From the NCBI GenBank assembly GCA_024364735.1, contig JAGFNQ010004005.1, forward strand, positions 56,238 through 120,237: 64,000 bases of DNA, given 5' to 3'. Within the stretch, counting starts at the first letter, position 1. The number at the start of each line of letters is the position of its first letter. This document shows, piece after piece, positions 57,269-64,000 of the stretch. The notes under the pieces are model-generated. The model saw nothing but the letters and a program-made list of their open reading frames with translations, did not search any database and was not told the DNA's origin. The position numbers and the translations under genes were made by a program. Source of the stretch: Boesenbergia rotunda (Eukaryota > Streptophyta > Magnoliopsida > Zingiberales > Zingiberaceae).

Positions 57269-58635
57269 TGTAGGATCGATGCACGTGAGAGGGGGGGGGG
57301 TGAATCACGTGACTTTTTAAAAAATTAAATCAGAGTGCTTTAAAAAGCGTGCACAGCGGAAATGAAAGAGACGAAAAACAAACACACAAACACGAACGAT
57401 TTTTACTTCGTTCGGAGCCTTCGGCGACTCCTACTCGAAGGCCCAGGTCCCTCGGACCTTTCCGTTGGGCAATCTACTAATACTCTCTATCGGTCAACCC
57501 CGATAGAGTAGGCGAGTACAAATGAATTGAAAGTGTGACAACCCCACACTTTCAAGTAATTAAGTGCAATAAAGTATTAAAAGAAATTCTTCTTTTTACC
57601 GACGTCCGGAGTAGGTCGACTCTTTCGGGGCAGCGGGACGTCGTCGGCTCGAAGTGTAGCGTTTCCGGAGCAAGGCGTGAGCGTAGAAGAACTTGAAAGC
57701 TTTGGAAGAAGTGTTGTCTTTGAACCTTGGTCGAGGGGCTCTATTTATAGCCCTGGGGGCGCCCGAAACGTCCGGGGCGCCCCTCTGCGTGGCTGCCGAT
57801 CCGCAGCCCTCTCGGTCAAGCACTTGATCTCTTTATCTTCGGGATCACCTTTGACTGGGGCGCCCGACGCGCGCGGGGCGCCCGATTTGACCGGCTCGAA
57901 GCCACATCTCCTTGGCTTCGCGAGGGTGAGCTTCGGCAGTTGGCAGTGAGGTGGCACAGGGGGCGCCCGAGACATGCGGGGCGCCCGACGCGCGCGGCTG
58001 TCGGGGCGTTTACCTCTCTGCTGACTTTGGGTTGACTCTGGGGCGCCCGACACATCCGGGGCGCCCTGCTCAGCTACGGCCTCACTCCTTTGAAGCTCTC
58101 TGAGCTGCAGAATCATAGTCCTTTGGTCCTGCATCCAGGGTTAGTCCAAAACAAGGCTAGCACAATTTTATATGGACTAAGATACAATTCTAAGTTAATT
58201 AGATCCTGTCTCCCAGACCAGGATCTAACCAGGACTCAACTTAGATCACCTAAATGGGTCTAAGTTGGACCGCGCCTAAAGTCCAAGATTGGACTCGTCC
58301 TCACTGGGTCGCTCCTCCAGTGACTTACCTTACTTACCCATTATGCAGCTCTGCTTGACTTCTTGACCCTACCAGGACTTCCTGCCAAGGCTCAACCACC
58401 TTGGTCTTCCTGCCAAGTCTCAACCAACTTGGTCTTCAGCCAGTTGTCAGGTCCCGCGGACCCAACTGGACTTTTCGCCAGGACTCAACCATCCTGGACT
58501 TCAGCCTGGTATCTGGTCCTAAGTCTTTCAACTCTGCACACTTGGTAAAGAGGTTAAACACACACAACCCTAACTTTAACCACTTTGTCATACATCAAAA
58601 CCCGAGTTTGACCGTCAGTACAAACTGCACCAACA
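57269..58635 (-). repeat. 3' LTR of the young Copia
   Basis: Direct repeat of 62292-63655. It contains a run of ten G near the start, a GGGGCGCCCGA-rich segment (57765-58060) in which GGGGCGCC and CGCCCGA recur, and on the minus strand a CTATAAATAGAGCCC TATA region at about 57735. Confidence 0.9.
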
Positions 58636-59650
58636 ATCTCCCCCTTTTTGATGTAATGACAACCTAGGTTAAAGTTAAAGAAAAACTAGCAGATACATGC
58701 AAGTAAATAAGCATGAAGGTACATGGTGCAAAATTAAGTAGCAAACAGAATTAAGTAGCACACAGAATTAAGTAGCAAACATAATTTTCTAAGCTTTAAC
58801 CCTACTCTCCCCCTTTGTCATTCATAAAAAAAAATATACTTATATTAAGTTACGGAGAGTCGGATTCAAAGTTAAGTGATAGGGAATATTAGACTTAGGC
58901 AAAATAGATTAAGTAAGATAAAATAGCCTAAGTGAAAGAAAAACTCCCCCTAAATTAATTTTTCAAAACTAACAGATAGTTTTCAACAACATTATTTTTA
59001 AATGAATTTGAAATATTTTCAAAGTTTAAAAAGGAGATTTGCAAGACCAAAAATACGGATTGTTCAATGTTAAATAGGAATTGCAAGGAACTATTTATTT
59101 TGCAAAAGTATTTTGACCTCAACTCCCCCTGGACCAAGTAATGATTGTGGTCCCTTTTCATATGTCTAACTCTAGTTACTGACTAACTATCTAGATGATA
59201 GTAGTGTTCACTGAGTTAGTCAAGTCAAGTAATAATGTCTAGCTCAGCTTTTAAGGCAAGACTACTTGACATGATCACTGTAACGTTGGTATTTTACGCC
59301 CAGACTTATTGTGATGCACTGACTTTAAGCATTCGGAAGTCCAGGCAGAGTCCTATGCATCTCGCAACCGTTCTATGTTTTTGCAAGCACAAACAAGTTA
59401 ATCTTAATGTGTTTTGTGAGATGCGGCTACCTAAAACTATAGGTTCATGCAATTCTAGGGGTCAGAGCCTAGGCTAAGTCTGCCAGTTTTGAAAATCAAA
59501 TTTTTAAATACAATAAAGTTCTTGAAAATCAAGTTTGAAAAGTCCGTGTTTAAGTTTAATTTTGAAAAGCAATAAACTTATTGAAAACCCAGTTTAAAAA
59601 AAATTCATGTTTTTAAAACCAAAATTCAACTTAAGTTTATCAGGTCATTC

Positions 59651-62021
59651 CTAGTCTATAACACACATTCCTATTAACCTTCTTAAGTTGCTAAATTCAG
59701 ATTCAGGAAGTGGTTTGGTAAATATATCAGCTAGGTTAGATTTATATTCAACATGGTTAAGTTCAATTTCTCCTTTATTTACATGATCTCTGATAAAATG
59801 GTGTTTGATTTCTATATGTTTGGTCCTAGAGTGGTTGGATTGGGTTTTTGGTTAAATTGATTGAACTTAGGTTATCTATATAAATTTTGACTTTCTTAAA
59901 ATCTAAGTTAAAATCTTTTAAGGTATGCATCATCCAGAGTAGTTGGGCTACACATTCACCCATTGCTATATACTCAGCTTCAGTGGTGGATAGGGCAATA
60001 CAATGTTGTTTTCTACTGAACCAACTAACTAGTGAGGGTCCTAGAAGTTGGCATCCACCGCTGGTACTTTTTCTGTCTAACTTACAGCCAGCATAATCTG
60101 AGTCAGAAAATCCAATAAGTTCAAACTGGGCTGTTCTAGGGTACCAAATTCCTAAATTTTTTGTCCCTTTGAGATACCTAAATATCCTTTTAACTAGGGT
60201 TAGATGTGATTCTTTAGCACATGTTTGATACCTAGCACACATACTAATTGCAAAGAGAATATCAGGTCGACTTGCAGTTAGGTAAAGTAAGCTACCTATA
60301 GCACTTCTATAATACTTGAGGTCAACAGGTTTGCCATTTGTGTCACTATCTATAGTTTGATTGGTTGGTTTGTGGGTTGACCTAGTTTGTTTTCCTTGTT
60401 GACAAGCATTACATAAGGTTGACTCAAGGTTAGATAACTTTGGTAGGCCTCTAACTAAACCATTTAGTTTAGGTAGTTTTCTGAAGTGAGTGTGTGAAAG
60501 TCTCCTATGCCAGAGCCAAGTCTCATCCTTATGGGTTAAGAGGCAGTTTTCTAAGGGACAGGTTAACTTAATTTCATAAATGTTATTGTGCCTAAGTCCT
60601 CTAAGTGTGATGTTTGGGTTGTCATTGTGTTTGATCAACCATTCATTGGATAGGAACCTAACCTTATAACCAGTGTCACACAATTGGCTAATGCTTAGTA
60701 AATTGAAGTTGAAATTTTCAACAAGTAATACATTTGTTATTATGAAATCTGACTCAAGTTCAATATTGCCTAGGCCAATTACCTTAAGTTTACCGTTGTT
60801 TCCAAAAGCAACAGTCCCTAGTCTTTTGTACTTGAGTTCTGTAAATTTGGTGGGATCCCCAGTCATGTGTCTGGAGCATCCACTGTCAATGATCCATTTA
60901 TTTTCCTTTGTAGAGCCGTCTGAAAATAGTCCGATCTCTTGGCTCGACTCGTATTCGGAATCCTCGTCTTGATCTGAGTTTGATTCTGGTCCGGTTGCCA
61001 TCAGTGCGAGATAGCTTGCGTTCTTTTGATGTTCATCGTCGGAATCGTCCGAGCTTTCATCCCATGTGGCTTGAAGAGCCTTCTTCTTTTTGTTCTTAGT
61101 GGGTTGGTCCTCTTTCTTGTAAGGGCATTCATGTTTGAAGTGCCCTTTTCTGTTACAGCCGAAGCAGATCATTTTGCTTTTACCTTCAGTGCTGTAGGGC
61201 TTCACTACCTTTTGAATATCTTTCTTTGAAAATTTGTTCTTCCTTCTGGTGAATATTTTTCTTACCAAGTTCACCAGTTGTTCTTCTTCATCAGAGCCTG
61301 ACTCATCTTCAGGTTCTTCTTGGACTTTTCTCTTTGATTTGGCTTCCTTTGGTGAACCTGCAAATAAAGCTAGCCCTTTCTCGGCCTTGGCGTTAGTCTG
61401 TTCGTGCAGTTCTAATACACAAAACAATTCATCTAAATTAATTTTAGAAAGGTTCCTAGAAATTTTATAAGCATCTATAATAGATGCCCATAGTGAATTT
61501 CTAGGGAATGCATTTAAAGCGTACCTTATGATGTCCCGGTTCTCCTGTTTGTGCCCGATCATGTGGAGTCCATTCAGTATGTCCTTGATCCGGGCGTGGA
61601 GTTGACTTGCAGATTCTCCTTCCTGCATTTTTATATTAAATAACTTATTTAAAAGTAAATCCCTTTTTGTTACCTTGGCATCAGAGGTGCCTTCATGTAG
61701 TTCAATTAATTTGTCCCATAGCTCCTTTGCTGAGTCAGTTGGTCCAATTCTGTTTAGCTCCTCTTTGGTAAGTCCGCACTGGAGGGTGTTCTGGGCTTTG
61801 AACTCGGTCTGAGCCTTTTTCTTCATCTCCGAGTTCCATCTGTCGGGCCTAAGTGGAGCATTATTTCCCTCATCCATTGGCGGTGTGTAACATGTTTGAA
61901 CTGCAAACCACTGATCCATGTCGGTCTTCAGATAAACCTCCATTCTTCTCTTCCAGTAGGGAAAGTCTTCCCCATTAAAGAGAGGAGGGCGGGCAGTGTT
62001 ATAGCCTTCACCTTGAGCCAT
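59651..62021 (-). CDS. Copia polyprotein with deleted integrase and RT (gag-protease-RNase H)
   Basis: The frame opens at 62021 (MAQGEGYNTARPPLFNGEDF) and stays open to 59826, about 731 codons. In order there are Copia gag (LHARIKDILNGLHMIGH), an acidic linker, a zinc knuckle CFGCNRKGHFKHEC near residue 290, protease WIIDSGCSRHMTGD near residue 380, and pre-integrase LWHRRLSHTHFRKL with NACQQGKQTR. The frame then passes straight (about 60360-60380) into DTNGKPVDLKYYRSAIGSLL and the RNase H domain ending near SINLTKNPIQ. The integrase core and the whole reverse transcriptase are missing, without a frame break. Near 59840 a one-base change gives an early stop; the usual tail (SRTKHIEIKHHF ... 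NLADIFTKPLPE) continues in another frame to 59651. It cannot transpose alone. Confidence 0.85.
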
Positions 62022-62291
62022 CTGAAATAGACTACACAAAAACTTGTCCCAAGACTAAGTCTTGGATTAGTAGTGTGGTAGAAATAGGAGAAGAGAGAGA
62101 AAAAGTGACTCGAAATGGTGTTGCACCAAATTCGAGTAAAATCAAACGAACGGAAAAAATAATCCAAATCTAGGCAACAATACCTAATTTAGATCAAGTG
62201 TAGCGAAAAACCAAAACAAAAAAAAATTGGATTTCCCCCGGCTCTTATGGTGGTTGCACCGATACAGAGCGAACTTGGCTCTGATACCACT

Positions 62292-63655
62292 TGTAGGATC
62301 GATGCACGTGAGAGGGGGGGTGAATCACGTGACTTTTTAAAAAATTAAATCAGAGTGCTTTAAAAAGCGTGCACAGCGGAAATGAAAGAGACGAAAAACA
62401 AACACACAAACACGAACGATTTTTACTTCGTTCGGAGCCTTCGGCGACTCCTACTCAAAGGCCCAGGTCCCTCGGACCTTTCCGTTGGGCAATCTACTAA
62501 TACTCTCTATCGGTCAACCCCGATAGAGTAGGCGAGTACAAATGAATTGAAAGTGTGACAACCCCACACTTTCAAGTAATTAAGTGCAATAAAGTATTAA
62601 AAGAAATTCTTCTTTTTACCGACGTCCGGAGTAGGTCGACTCTTTCGGGGCAGCGGGACGTCGTCGGCTCGAAGTGTAGCGTTTCCGGAGCAAGGCGTGA
62701 GCGTAGAAGAACTTGAAAGCTTTGGAAGAAGTGTTGTCTTTGAACCTTGGTCGAGGGGCTCTATTTATAGCCCTGGGGGCGCCCGAAACGTCCGGGGCGC
62801 CCCTCTGCGTGGCTGCCGATCCGCAGCCCTCTCGGTCAAGCACTTGATCTCTTTATCTTCGGGATCACCTTTGACTGGGGCGCCCGACGTGCGCGGGGCG
62901 CCCGATTTGACCGGTCAAAGCCACATCTCCTTGGCTTCGCGAGGGTGAGCTTCGGCAGTTGGCAGTGAGGTGGCACAGGGGGCGCCCGAGACATGCGGGG
63001 CGCCCGACGCGCGCGGCTGTCGGGGCGTTTACCTCTCTGCTGACTTTGGGTTGACTCTGGGGCGCCCGACACATCCGGGGCGCCCTGCTCAGCTACGGCC
63101 TCACTCCTTTGAAGCTCTCTGAGCTGCAGAATCATAGTCCTTTGGTCCTGCATCCAGGGTTAGTCCAAAACAAGGCTAGCACAATTTTATATGGACTTAA
63201 GATACAATTCTAAGTTAATTAGATCCTGTCTCCCAGACCAGGATCTAACCAGGACTCAACTTAGATCACCTAAATGGGTCTAAGTTGGACCGCGCCTAAA
63301 GTCCAAGATTGGACTCGTCCTCACTGGGTCGCTTCTCCAGTGACTTACCTTACTTACCCATTATGCAGCTCTGCTTGACTTCTTGACCCTACCAGGACTT
63401 CCTGCCAAGGCTCAACCACCTTGGTCTTCCTGCCAAGTCTCAACCAACTTGGTCTTCAGCCAGTTGTCAGGTCCCGCGGACCCAACTGGACTTTCCGCCA
63501 GGACTCAACCATCCTGGACTTCAGCCTGGTGTCTGGTCCTAAGTCTTTCAACTCTGCACACTTGGTAAAGAGGTTAAACACACACAACCCTAACTTTAAC
63601 CACTTTGTCATACATCAAAACCCGAGTTTGACCGTCAGTGCAAACTGCACCAACA
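62292..63655 (-). repeat. 5' LTR of the young Copia
   Basis: Direct repeat of 57269-58635 and next to the minus-strand primer-binding site, so this copy holds the promoter. The TATA region CTATAAATAG (minus strand) is at about 62760. Confidence 0.9.
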
Positions 63656-63660
63656 ACACT

Positions 63661-64000
63661 GACCAATCATAGATAGTGGATCGGTCATCGGACCGGTCCA
63701 ACACTTGCTGGAGCTTTCTCCAGCTCCCACATGACAAAGCCCCTGATCCGTCACCTGACCGATCAGGTCACTCCCTGACCGATCAGGAGCCATCCTGATC
63801 GGTCAGGATGAGGAAAGTCGTGACATTTGATCGGTCAGATTGACCGATCAAGCGTTCTCACAGAGCCCATCTGAACTCTCTTTGATCGTTCACCAGAACG
63901 ATCAGAAACCCAGTAGAAGCTTCTATTCTCTCCCTGATCGTTCACCAGGCCGATCAGGAGCTGAACAGAAACTTTTCTATTCTCTCCCTGATCGTTCACC
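63661..64000 (-). repeat. LTR X, copy 2, right half (cut by window edge)
   Basis: After the TSD the GATCGGTC/GATCGTTC palindrome minisatellite of LTR X resumes, matching 7860-8170, and runs off the window. Confidence 0.7.

Larger units (their letters stand above)
57269..63655 (-). mobile_element. Young Copia element lacking integrase and RT, TSD ACACT
   Basis: The two LTRs are nearly identical: left 57269-58635, right 62292-63655. The element has TGTAGGATCG...CACCAACA ends and the perfect 5-bp duplication ACACT at 57264-57268 and 63656-63660. On the minus strand the primer-binding site TGGTATCAGAGCC (plus 62277-62289) adjoins the right LTR, and a purine tract AAAAAGGGGGAGA adjoins the left LTR, so transcription runs right to left. 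By eye I count about eight to ten differences between the LTRs apart from a G-run length change, so the insertion is recent. Confidence 0.9.

Noticed and set aside
57677..58134. Open frames rich in GAP and RAP in the LTR
   Set aside because: Products of the GGGGCGCCCGA-rich segment of the Copia LTR, present in both LTR copies; no gene evidence.

Overview
This is a nuclear window from a flowering plant, most likely a monocot. The first exon of the housekeeping gene is very GC-rich, as is common in commelinid monocots such as gingers, bananas, palms and grasses. Most of the sequence is nested LTR retrotransposons and MITEs. A Zingiberales-type genome is my best guess but is not proven. No prokaryotic or organellar features were seen.

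Regions, left to right. 1-6943: a decayed Ty3/gypsy element with LTR end, primer-binding site, gag, protease, an 87-bp minisatellite and an antisense gene-like ORF with two introns; a solo LTR with a perfect 5-bp target-site duplication (TSD) sits inside its gag. 6944-9451: pieces of two further LTR elements packed with palindromic and tandem minisatellites. 9880-10209: a broken UDP-rhamnose synthase-like (NRS/ER) fragment. 10203-about 19100: an ataxin-10 homologue whose long 3' intron holds a hAT-like MITE; a second hAT-like MITE lies at 19638-20054. 21071-23174 and 51255-53357: two near-identical, apparently intact six-exon CYP704-type cytochrome P450 genes on the minus strand, with two CYP704 relics between them (27094-27290 and 34858-35010). 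27840-33359: a 5.5-kb fold-back element with a 9-bp TSD, made of two opposed arrays of a 158-bp palindrome-bearing repeat; this is the most unusual object in the window. 35060-44924: a Copia relic split by a gag-only LTR element (36334-41339, TSD GATGG), then an interrupted LTR. 47745-51190: a 3' part of a plus-strand Copia. 54900-56318: another Copia RT/RNase H relic, cut by an LTR that starts at 56319. That LTR was itself interrupted by a young minus-strand Copia derivative (57269-63655, TSD ACACT) that has lost integrase and reverse transcriptase.

The host genes are the ataxin-10 homologue and the CYP704 pair. The P450 pair reads as a recent segmental duplication in an older CYP704 cluster that was then spread apart by transposon insertion. 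The nesting gives a relative chronology: Copia relic, then gag-only element; LTR X, then deleted Copia; gypsy gag, then solo LTR.

Coordinates of splice sites, TSDs and LTR ends were read by eye from the sequence. Family names rest on recognised motifs, not on a database search.
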